The translations under genes were made by a program, and so were the position numbers. Below are positions 20,821-31,338 of a stretch of DNA of 64,000 nt, piece after piece; the stretch's first letter is position 1; each line of letters starts with the position of its first letter. Below the pieces are notes generated by a model. The model was not told where the DNA came from. It ran no database searches and saw only the letters and a program-made list of their open reading frames with translations. This DNA comes from Paracyclopina nana (Eukaryota; Arthropoda; Copepoda; Cyclopoida; Cyclopettidae), in contig JAGUCH010000005.1 of NCBI GenBank assembly GCA_019096065.1, positions 5,952,001 to 6,016,000 of the forward strand, written 5' to 3'.

Positions 20821-23800
20821 ATGGCCAAAGGCCAGAAGATCTCTCGTCCCTTCTTTGGAGCTTCATCGCCATGCGAGAACAATTGTGAAATCAACATGAT
20901 GAAGGGTGAAAAGAACACTTATGCCAACCAAATAGAATTAGTGCAAGAAAATGTGCTGCAAAGTGACAACGCCAACTTGAGCAGTGACTATGAGGGCTAC
21001 TACACAGCTCCTAACAAAAGTAAGCAATTCTTAATAAAACTCCAAAAAGAATATTGAGAATCTGGGCAAAATTAGAAAAAATTGTCAAAATGTGATTAGA
21101 GGTGTTTTTACTGTATTTTAGCACTGTATTTTATGATTTGAAAAGTTTAGGTTACAAAGGTTTCTCTTTTTTATCTTGGCATTTATCTGACCTGAGAGCC
21201 CTGGCTAAATAGCATATTTCTGCCAAAATTCCTCTCCATAAATCACACTTCCAGCCCCAATCCACCACACTGAGAAGAATTCGTGACCTACCTTCTTTAT
21301 CCCAGGTCAAGCTAATATCAACTTTTTTTAGAAAACTGCACACTAATAGAAAGTTGGCAAAATGTGCTATGCATATACATCAGCTCTTAACCCAACAACT
21401 CCTGAAGAAAATCTCCCACTGTGCAACTGATCACGTACTCGTTTAAAATCGATCATAAAAAGGCATCATTTGAAGGCAGCTTATTATTGGCCATGTACCA
21501 TGCAGATTCTGAGGTGTGGTATATGTATTTTTAATGGCGGTCCCAAATGTGCCAAATTACTATAAAAGGCATTACTACTTTTGAGCTGTGTCCAATATAC
21601 GCATGTTTCTAAGAGCTGAACGAATCTGACATGAAAAATCCAGCTTTTTTAGTTAAAAAGGTATAAGAAAGAGCCAATAAATTGCATAGGTTTGCATTTA
21701 TCAAGGGTACAAATGTACAAATGTATTTGAAAAAAGGGCCTGGGTTTTTTGGCTCTGAACCTTCAAAAATATAATGAGTTGATGGATTTGGTGACAGAAG
21801 AACATTTCTTTTTTTGCAGTTCAACCACCACAGCTAAAAGAAGATGCATCTCTTCCAACGATTAACACAACCAAAGATTCGATTGCTATTCAATTACCCG
21901 AGCTGCCAGAGGACCCAGAGGTGAGATTTGCAAAGGCCATCATCGAGGCTGACCTTGAGGTCGTGTCTGAAGTGCTCAACCAGCTCAAACCAGACGATTC
22001 GTGTGTGCTCATGAACATTAACGTGGCCAAAATCACCGAAGTCACCAATGGTAAATCCAGGATGAAAAAAAGAAAAAAAAAGTATTCCCTACCTTTTCTC
22101 TCGCAGGTGCTTTACATGACTTGAACACTTCGCAAATCAACCCTTTTGATCTCGCTGCTCATTATGGCCAAGACTCAATCCTGGATCATCTAATTGATTA
22201 TGGCCTCGGTAAGCTTTCTTTTCACTCGTTGTTTCACTTCCACTTTGGTTTTGGGCTCACTGAGACAATTGAACTGAATTTCAACATAAGCTGAGGTCAG
22301 TTCATGCAGTGACACGTGCGCTGAAGTCTGCGCATGCGCAGCTACATAGAGCGCGTGCCGGCAAGTCAGCTGCGCACCAATCAAAAATCAGCACCCGCGC
22401 GCATCAAAACAAAGCCTCGACTCACCGGTAAAAACTAAAGAAAGAGTTCTTCAGTAAAAACTAAAAGGTCAAATCAGCCTAATATTAAAGTTATGTTAGC
22501 ATTTCTTACTTTTTTTTAAAGAATCCATTCCAAAATTCGGCAATTACATCAAAGGCCTGACTTTAATCCATCCAAGTCCAATACTTAACCGGTTGGTGGT
22601 GAAGTGCCCCAAAATCGCTGAGGAGTTGCTGAACGATGCCATCACTTCCAACCACTACAGCTCAGCAAGAAAGGCCACTGATTCAACAGTAGTCCACTTT
22701 GACTTTGGCCTTTTTTGTCAGAAAAAGCAGCCTCGTGATTTCGAGCCTGAAAGCTTACCCATCGAACGTATGCTAGACCAAGGCCATCGTGAGCTGATCA
22801 AACAGCCTCTAACCGAAGCCTTTATTTACCTGAAATGGGAAAAACTGAGCTGGGCCTTTTATCTGGCCTTTGTGTACAGAATATTTCTGGCCTTGGTGGT
22901 AACTTTGGCCACCCTAGCAGAGGTCAGCAAGCATCCTGTCCTGGTAAGATGGGCCCCTCTGACAAGGCCTGGCCTCGTGTGGCTGCTGGTGGCTGCCTAC
23001 ACCCCTGCAGCCTTCACCTTGGCCTTTGATGGCCTTCATAAGAGGTCAGACTTTTTCCTGTCCTCGTGGGTCCAATTAAAGAAGCCCTGTCCTCGTATTC
23101 CCCTACCCAGCTTGTCATGCCTCGTTCATTGCGGCTTGTTGGCCTCCATATTGGCCTTTGTGGCCTTGGTGCTCACAGATGATGGCCATCAAAGCTCAGC
23201 CTTGACCCACAGTGCAGCTTGGGCCGTTTTGCTGTGCTGGATGTCTGTCCTTGAAAAGATGGCTGAATGTCCTTGCATTGGAGTGAACATTTACATCCTC
23301 GAGGTCGTCCTCCAAGACATTTTGGCCTTTTTCCTATCTACAATAGCCTTGCTGATGGGATTTTCATTTGCCTTTCATCTGCTAATGAGTTCCACCTCGT
23401 ACCAGCATGGATTTGGTAGTCCAATATCCTCTTTTTTGACTGTCCTCACAATGGTGGTCGGCCATTTTGGGACCAACGAGGTCGTGACCTCGGCCTCCAT
23501 TCCAGGAACGACCGAGGTCATTTTCCTCATTTTCTACGTTATTTTGAGCATTGGCATGATGAACATTTTGATTGGATTGTGTGTGGCCAATATCAAGGAT
23601 ATCATGATGCAAAAAGAGGACTTCAAATTGGGCAGGATGATTCTCAATGTGAGGAAAATCGAGGACGACATTTTCTTTTGGGCGAAAAATTGCCAAAAAT
23701 GGCCTCGAGTCTCTGGAAGATTGGTGGAAATGGGGGCTTTGTTGGGCGAAGCTTCCACTGTGTTTTCAGTCTTTCCTTTTAATAACGATCGTGGTCGGCC

Positions 23801-24470
23801 TCAAATGTCAAAAGTAAGGATGAGGACGGTGCTGCCATTACGGTTCGGCAACGCGACCTCCATTTCAAATATGGCTGTTTTCCGCGAAACAGCCGAGGCC
23901 TCAAACGAAGCTGAAGACAAGGAAACTGACATCATACCAACTCAATTTTCTCTCCCAGGTAATAAAAGCCATTCGTTTTTTGTTTTTCCAAATGAAAAGG
24001 TAATTTAAAATTATTGTATCAATTTCAAAGGCTGGATTTGGGAAAATGCGAGGCCCATTTTGGAAGAAAGGCACGAGTTGGAAAAGGCTCAGGCTGAGGA
24101 AGAACGCAACCGAGCTGCACAGGCCTCGCAAAACGAGGACTACACCAGCCTCTATTGGAACCCAGAGGCTGTTGACAGCGAGGCCGCCAAGTCCGAAAAC
24201 GAGTACGAGGTCGTGGAGGAAGGTCATGGCAGATATTTCAGCGGTGGCATCCTCAGAAGTATACGAGAATCTCTGCTGAGGGAATTGAGGCGCGACCTCG
24301 CCAGATTTTCGAGGCCAGAGAGGCTGTATGGTGGTGGAAGTGGCACGAGGTCGTCGTCGTCCAAGTCAGCAGCAGCAACAGACGGAAAATGCGTCAATGT
24401 TCGACCTGGCTTGGCTTTAGGTGTAATAACTCTGCAAGCTGGGAGTCGCCACAAAATAAACTTGCAATGA
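20821..24470 (+). CDS. TRPA-like cation channel, 802 aa
   Basis: Five exons: 20821-21019, 21820-22050, 22107-22208, 22522-23958, 24031-24470. All junctions are GT-AG, split codons resolve, and the sum is 803 codons with stop. The N-terminus is short and holds one recognisable ankyrin-like unit (NPFDLAAHYGQDSILDHLID). Exon 4 encodes a six-TM channel core: TM1 near LSWAFYLAFVYRIFLALVV, helices around LVWLLVAAYTPAAF and CGLLASILAFVALVL, a pore region (SSFLTVLTMVVGHFG) and final helix (VIFLIFYVILSIGMMNILIG), then the conserved NIKDI segment. The tail is acidic then Arg-rich. The topology fits painless/pyrexia/TRPA relatives, plasma-membrane cation channels for thermal, chemical or mechanical cues. 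Far fewer ankyrin repeats than typical TRPA means either an upstream missed exon or a truncated N-terminus. Confidence 0.8.
22329..22340. promoter_or_regulatory. perfect NRF-1/EWG-type palindrome
   Basis: TGCGCATGCGCA lies in the third intron of the TRPA-like gene within a local GC-rich patch (about 22310-22410). It equals the consensus of the NRF-1/erect-wing family. In this AT-rich genome it may mark an internal promoter or enhancer; binding is inferred only. Confidence 0.35.
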
Positions 24471-25736
24471 ATTACCTACATTTACTTTTCATTACTTCAA
24501 CTGTTGCTAAATTAATCCGCAATCGAGAAATTCAAATTTGGCCATTTACCTGGCTAAAAATGCCAAAAAGTCATATCCAGTGAAAATGATGGCGCCATCC
24601 AAAGTTACTGTAAAAAGATCTAAATCTTTTAGAGTAAAAGGTAATTTTCCGCGATTTTCCTTGTACTACATGTATTATGTAAGCCCCCTTTCACCGAGTT
24701 GGAGAGGAAAACCCAATTATGATACTTTCCTGACTTTCTAAGCCGTTTATCTTGGCTCACATGCTGTTTTACAAAATTCAACACCAGGAGCTTCCTAGAG
24801 AAAGTATCATTTATTACAGAAATACTTTGAGTCCCGTCGATGTATTCTACTATGTATTTTAAAATGTACTATGAGAAGCCACGTGAACATATCAAGCCAC
24901 GATGGGCCAGGGTCTCTTTTTTATGTGACGGCTGTGGATCCGTCCTCCCCTCACGCCCCTCGCCCCACCCACGCCCTATCCTTTCTCCATGCATTGTTGG
25001 GCCATGCAATTCTGACTTAGAAAGCCCGCGCGTCGCCATGCACGAAACGAAACGTGTGTGTTGTGTGCCCTTCTGTGCAAGAATGGTCTTCTTCTTCGAG
25101 GAGCATTGCCGCCACGAGTGTCCCGTCAAAGCTGTCCCCCTAAGAAAACCAGACAGCATGTCTGTCATGCAATATTTGTTCCTTCCATAAAATCGTACCA
25201 ATCTTCACCTCTGATATTTTTTCAGCTATTTAGCTTAAACTTTGATTTTGTCTGTTTTTTGAGAAACCTTAAGTAAGTGGGAAAGTTAAAAATGATGTCA
25301 TTCAAAGCATTCAAGAAATCAATCTGGGCAAATGTGGTAAATTGAGAAAAACCGTTCTTTTGCTATTTCACGTTAAAATCTACTTTTGAGGTTTATGATT
25401 TACTAAATAGAGTTTTATTGAGAAATTAAAAATAAATGCACTCATGGCAAACTTTAGGAATCAAAGTAAGTGTTTTAGTTGAAGCAGCAGATGAACGGGG
25501 CAATAAAAGGCCAGCTTTCACGGGGGCCCTTTTCAGTGTCCGCCGACGCCTAAAAGGAGAGCACTGGCCTGCACTGTACTACCATGCAAGCTTACAACTG
25601 CTGTGTAACTTGGTTGTTGAGAAGGCTGAGTTTGGCCTTGGCTGATCCGCTGGCTGCTGCTGTTGTACGTAGCTTGTGACCATCATCAGTTGATAAATCC
25701 ATCTTCTTTAAGTTTTGCACTGAAATATCATCAAGC
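24471..25736. other. intergenic and SNAP-25 5' region
   Basis: No gene seen. A GC-rich patch at about 24900-25190 gives overlapping frames on both strands that look accidental. The bases just before 25737 should be SNAP-25 leader. A short inverted pair, TGATACTTTC and GAAAGTATCA, sits at about 24719 and 24802. Confidence 0.5.
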
Positions 25737-26821
25737 ATGGCTGAGGGTGACACCAAACCTGACCCACCCCTGACTGAATTGGAAGGGCTCCAGCTGAAAT
25801 GCAACCAAGTCACGGACGAGTCTCTGGAGTCGACGCGGAGGATGAAGTCCATGTGCGAAGAGGCCAAGGACTGTGGCATCAAGACCCTCGTCATGCTGGA
25901 TGACCAGGGCGAGCAGTTGGAAAAATTCGAGAAAGGTGTGGATCAAATCAACGCTGACATGAGGCTGGCAGAGCAAGCGCTCAGCTCCATGGATCTCCTC
26001 TGTGGCATCTTTCCCAAATTCTGGAAAAAGAGTGGAGGCTTCAAAGAAGATGATGCCGTTTGGGGAGATCAGAAGGTGAATACTTTTTTTGCGTACTAAT
26101 AACATGGTAAAATGTTACCTTCAAAAATTCGGTCAAGGCCATTATATCATGCTATTTTTGGCTAAGGAAGATAACTACGAAAATACTTATGTTTTTTATG
26201 TAAAATTGTACTTTTTCTGCTGTAATTTGTGCAAAGTTGGGCTTTCTTTTCTCGTCCCACGGGAGCTTGCCATGCTTGGCCCCAGCACCATAAAAATTTC
26301 CCATGAATCACAAAGCTTTCTTGCACTTTTGTACACTGCTTAATTTTCAAATGCATTTTCACAGACTGGAGGTGGTGGACCTCCACCTCAACCTGGTGTG
26401 GAAATTCCAAGCGGTGCATTTGTGGCCAAGATCACCAATGATGCTCGTGAGGAGGAGATGGAAGAGAATATGGAACAAGTAAGCAAACTCTCGCAACTCT
26501 AACGCGGTGTTCATCTACTGTAACATTTCACTTTTTCACCGAAAATGCCAAAGCAAAATTATTGATTTTTTGGAAAAAAACAAAGTTAATTCCATTGCGT
26601 AGATGAACACAGCATGAATACATTTATAAAGCACAATTCTGTATTCGAATACATTTTTCAAGGTGAGCGCCATGATAGGCAATTTGAGGAACATGGCCAA
26701 CGACATGAGCGGCGAATTAGGCAACCAGAACGCTCAGCTTGATCGGATCAACTTAAAGGCCGCTTCAGACATAACTAGGGTCAAAATGGCCAACGACAAG
26801 GCCGCTTCACTCATGAAGTAA
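25737..26821 (+). CDS. Snap25: SNAP-25 family t-SNARE, 203 aa
   Basis: Three exons (25737-26075, 26365-26478, 26663-26821), all phase 0, 204 codons with stop, close to the usual 206-212 residues. Two SNARE helices are clear: the first around LVMLDDQGEQLEKFEKGVDQ and the second around IGNLRNMANDMSGELGNQNA. The central (zero-layer) glutamines are kept in DDQ (residue 57) and GNQ. The protein supplies two Q-SNARE helices to synaptic vesicle fusion complexes at the plasma membrane. The linker is odd: the usual cysteine cluster for palmitoylation is reduced to one Cys (LLCGIFPKFWKK, residue 89). FKEDDAVWG after it is typical of arthropod SNAP-24/25. It could therefore be a SNAP-24-like paralogue. 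Intron 2 carries a MITE. Confidence 0.93.
26503..26614. mobile_element. MITE, GTTCATCTAC family, in SNAP-25 intron 2
   Basis: About 112 bases from CGCGGTGTTCATCTACTG to GCGTAGATGAACACAGCA. It fills well over half of the 184 bp intron without touching the splice sites. Target duplication not evident here. Confidence 0.7.
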
Positions 26822-28265
26822 AAACGCGTTGTTTGTTGCATTTCATCCGCGTACTACAGCACACACACAACACAAAACAAGCCAATTTCTTGATCCTTAC
26901 CAATTACTCAAAAAAATTACATTCCACTTAATAAGTTGCATCAACATGGCTATATACCGAAAAAACAGCAATATTTACATATGTATATGCATTATATAGC
27001 TGTGGATTGCGTTCACTGCAATCCACGCATTCGAATGGTTCTGTAAAAGGACAATGTTAAGTTTAGCGAAACACACATCCATATTCCATTTTAATGTCTA
27101 TATTGTATAGTTAAAAGTATTGTGCCCAGTTTGCAATTGTCTACGGTTTTTCCTCACGTCAGGATCCTCAGGATTGGTTTTCTTCCTACGACTAATGCAT
27201 GTTTTCTTTCCTAATGAATTACTACTAATCATCTCTTTTCGACAGGAATTTGCTCATCTACTGCTTCAATTTTCTCCTACTTCCTTCTCAAAATTCTTCC
27301 ACATCACCAAAAATGATGACGGCTATGACACGTCAATCTGCTACTACGAAATTCACCAATATTTCACCATATTTTTACTGCACGACTCATTATTATTATT
27401 ATCACTTGCTACTACCATAGTCTCTCGTCTCATGCATATTTATTATTTTCCTTTATCATATGAGCACATGAAATTGCCTCAAATTAATGAAACAGCTCGT
27501 TTTGAGGCAGTTTCTCACATATGATCGGGCATTTTTAACAAAAAGGGACAAAAATGTTAAAAATGCTGCAAGATTGAAGCGGATCATTTGCAAATAATGA
27601 GGTTGTAGTGCGAAAAATGAATACATTTACCCTCCATCATGTTACGTAACATGTCAACAACCTCTGGTTTCATATTTGGAATCCTGCCTGATTTTTTTCA
27701 TCTCTTCTGATTCATGTACAACATGTGCTGTGACTCATCAACATGGGCTTTAATCATGCTTGGTTGAAAACATCATCATCATTTTTAAGGTTCATTTTTG
27801 CTCAACTTTTCTATTGCTACCATGAAATATACGACACGAACAATGCGAATGATCATGCTCGATATTTCCAATTTATCTAGTATCTTTTTTCCTTTCGTCA
27901 CCTTTATTTCAATTTGCACTCTCATATGTAAAAAATGCAACAGGACACTTACAACAAAGAAAGGCATTTTTCCATTTGATTGCCAAAACGATCCTGACGA
28001 GCCAAAAATCCAATTTTGCGCAGAATATATCATCATCTACTATCACAAGTATCACAGCAAGCAAAAAAATACTCAAATGAAAGATCATCTGCAATAGTTA
28101 CAGTAACCAGGAAATGCTATTAATTTGCAAAACAAGTTTTTTAACTTAAACGTGTGTTGAGTTTGATCTAGCCATTAATAAAGAAAAAGAACATCAGTTG
28201 GCTGGGAAGATTGTAATTTTTGCCATGTCGACATAAATATGGCATAATTATGGATCCACATTAAC
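26822..28265. other. SNAP-25 3' region and intergenic
   Basis: No gene recognised. A small hairpin, GTGGATTGC-(7)-GCAATCCAC, lies at 27002-27026 and could be in the SNAP-25 3' UTR. Frames at 27120-27524 and 27798-28097 have random composition. Confidence 0.5.
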
Positions 28266-28495
28266 ATCTACTTGTTCGTCTCTGGATTATACACTTCCAT
28301 TATAGACAAGTTCTTCATGCCATCATATCCAGAAAAGGCCACAATTCAACCTAAGTTCACCATGACATCAATTCTGCTTTGCGCAACATTCATTGGAGTC
28401 ACAAATGACCGCTTGTTTTGCACAGGGTTGAACATGTCGGATGTCTTCAGGAATGAGAATCCGTCAAGTCCTCCAACAGCATAGATTTTACAAAT
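28266..28495 (-). pseudogene. decayed duplicate of kelch repeats
   Basis: This stretch aligns base by base with about 28690-28920 in the last KLHL18 exon. Shared landmarks include GACAAGTTCTTCATGCCATC, ACAAATGACC and the run CTTGTTTTGCACAGGGT. It carries substitutions, short losses and no intact frame. It lies 3' of the functional gene in the same orientation, so it is a partial tandem duplication that has decayed. Confidence 0.85.
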
Positions 28496-28626
28496 GTCAT
28501 CTATTTCACAGAGGCTGACATTTGGTTTTGCGTATCTTGATTGTCCTCAAAAAATATGGCTGCATTGGTCTTTTGTTCGTCATTTGAGAAAATGACCACA
28601 TTTCATTAGGGCAAAGGTTAGAAAGA

Positions 28627-30737
28627 CTAATCCTCCATGGGGATCACTCCAACCCCCACTCCACCCTCATGACTTTCCATGCTGGCCACAAATGTCCACT
28701 CGTTTGTCTCCGGATTATACATTTCCACCGTGGACAAGTTCTTCATGCCATCGTATCCACCAATGGCCCAGAGTCGATCTAAGTTCGCCACCACAGCAAC
28801 TCTGCTTCGCGTCACGTTCATTGGAGCCACAAATGACCACTTGTTTTGCACAGGGTCGAACATCTCGACTGTCCTCAAAAATGAGGATCCGTCATATCCT
28901 CCAACAGCATAGATTTTACCATTGAGCGCAGCCACTCCGAGACGACATCGCTTGCACAGCATTGGCCGACATTCCTCCCAAATGCCTTTTCTGGTATCGT
29001 AATATTCTACCGAGTCAAAAATGGACAGGCCAGTGTGACCACCAAGGGCAAAGATTCTACCATCCAGATGAACGACTCCTGCAGCAGAGCGGTTCTTGGT
29101 CATTCGCGCAATATACTTCCACTCGTCCAAGTCTGGATCGTACTTCTCAACTGTATCCAGAGATGAGATGCCATCGAAGCCTCCACAGACGTAGAGAAAG
29201 TCTCCAACTGACACAGCTCCCACAGCACTGAAATTTTCATATTTAAAATATCTGCAGGCTTTCAATATCATTTCAAAATTATAAGATCGTATTCAGCGAT
29301 CAAAGTGACTTTGTGATCATTCATAGGAATCCACTTAAAATAAATTAAGGGACTCTACCACATCACAATCGCTTTTTTCATCATGGTTAATATCAAAATT
29401 AATGTAATAACAATTTGATTACCTTCGTTTACTATTCATACTAGCAACTCTGCTCCACCTTTTTGTCTCAGAGTCATAAACTTCCACAGTGTTCAGTCTT
29501 TCAGTGCCATTGTATCCTCCAATGGCATACAACTTATTCTTCATCACTGCCACGCCCACCCTTGACCTCAGCACTGACATGGCCTCAGCATCCTTCCACC
29601 TGCCAACAATGGGATCAAACACCTCCACTGTGCTCAAGGAGTTGCCAGATTTGGTCTGGCCTCCAACAGCAAAAATGACACCAGACATGTCCTTGCACCT
29701 CCTTGGCTTGGTCCTGAAACTCTGGAGCAAAGATCTTCTCTCTGGCATCAAATGGTAGTCTCTGGCCTCATCCACCAGATCACGACACTTATGAGAAGAT
29801 CGCACAAGATCATCTGCCGCCACAATATCAGACAAAAATTGGGGTGTCAGCAAGGGCAGTCTCACCTTGGCCAACAAAACGGGCAAGGACTCATTGCGCT
29901 GGTCCCTGTCAAATTTGACCCATCTGACAACAGCGTTAAAAACTTGCTCTTCGCTGCTGATGAAGAGCTCATCCTCACTGATGATCTCAGTGACTTCCTC
30001 CAATGACAAGTGGACAAATTCGTCCGTTTCAGAGACCTTGGCAAAGAACTTCCGGATGAATTTCTGACAAGCTGACACCAAGGTAGAGCAGCCATGCGTG
30101 TCAGCGAAGGATTTAACGCCCACGACATTATTGGGGCAAAGTCTGGCCATGAGGAATTCAGCACAAGCATCACGGACGCGGCCAATTTGCAAGAAAGACG
30201 AGGTCATCATCAAACTCTGCACGTTGGAGGTGCTGATGGTCAATTTTCCAGAGTAGGCAAAGTTGACCAGGGCTTCAACAGCACCTGGATCAATCGTTTC
30301 TCCATTCTCATCCAGGATGATTTCAGACTGCTTAGACTCCACCATGTCATGGGTGAACATGGCATGAAAGTAGGGAATCGTGGCCGCCAAGACAATCCTT
30401 GATTTAAAAATGAGTCATTTTCTTATTAGGAATGTTTTTAAAAAGTTTTTTTTTACTTATGAGCTTGAATGGGTTGTCTGGTTTTTCCAACGCAAATCGT
30501 CACGTCAGTTAATTGACCTCTTCGACGAATCTCTTCCATGACAGGAAAGGCTCCGTTTGGCAGATCATTTTGGTTGAAGACAACGCAGTCAGTTCCATCA
30601 CTCAATTCTATATCGGTGAATGTCCATGATGGTGACGATCCTGGAGTTGGACTGTCGTCCAATTGATGATTTAAATACGGTCTGGCGGAAGTATGTCGAA
30701 AAATGGATGGAATCGTCGAAGAAAATCTCGATTCCAT
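28627..30737 (-). CDS. KLHL18: KLHL18-like BTB-BACK-kelch protein, 618 aa
   Basis: Three exons: 30737-30457, 30397-29423, 29227-28627; the phases join (AA|G at the first junction, AG|T at the second) and total 619 codons with stop. I start at MESRFSSTIPS; the frame is open upstream without another ATG. The BTB domain starts near GQLTDVTICVGKTRQPIQAHK and continues IVLAATIPYFHAMFTHDMVE. The BACK domain follows (ISEDELFISSEEQVFNAVVRW), ending with the KLHL18-type HKCRDLVDEARDYHLMPERR. Six kelch repeats (Gly-Gly and Trp spaced, e.g. YAIGGYNGTERLNTVEVYD) end in ESHEGGVGVGVIP. Such proteins are substrate adaptors for CUL3 ubiquitin ligases. Assignment to KLHL18 rests on the overall match of linker and C-terminus. 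A decayed copy of part of the last exon lies downstream. Confidence 0.93.
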
Positions 30738-31338
30738 CGCGTGAAAAGTGAAAGCGCTCAAAAGTTGTTTAATAACATTCAGCTGATTTTGTAATTTTTG
30801 TTTGGACTCACAGCGTTACCAGAAGAGCTTTTTTTCTGCGCGAAAATCTATAAGCATTTGCTAAAACGAGCTTTTTTCTCGATTTAATATCAAAGTTTAG
30901 AATAATTACAAAATCATTTCGAACTTTTTTGTTACTTTGTTCAAATTTAAAAGGCTAAAATTGTAAATTAGAATAATAAAGCTGGCGATTTTTCATAGAG
31001 TAATCTAATAACTCTGCAATAAAGACGGAAACTTTTACTTAACAAACAACAAAAAATAAGGCAAAAAAACGTTTCATCTTTCTGCCCGAAATTATTTTTT
31101 TTTCTTTTATTTTTCGCTAGAAACACATTGATATAATATGTAAATAAAATTTTAAATCAAATTATTGACATAATGTTATTCTTGAACTGCAATTTTATCG
31201 CTTCTAGGAGAAAATATACTGGGCTTGACTTACTTTACCGATCCCTTGAATGCAGTTTTCACCAATTTCAAAACAACGCAAGTTTGAAATGGAGTGGAAC
31301 TGTGACAACGAGTGAAACTCGAGTAAATTTGAAATGCC
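30738..31338. other. divergent intergenic region
   Basis: 600 AT-rich bases between the KLHL18 start (minus) and the start of the Cys-module gene (plus); both promoters should be here. Nothing distinctive seen. Confidence 0.55.

Noticed and set aside
22329-22340. Bacterial-type operator reading of the 12-base palindrome
   Set aside because: The host is a eukaryote; NRF-1-type motif or chance are the sensible options.
24840-25201. Overlapping 110-116 codon frames on both strands
   Set aside because: Both come from a short GC-rich patch, with no start, splice or domain support.
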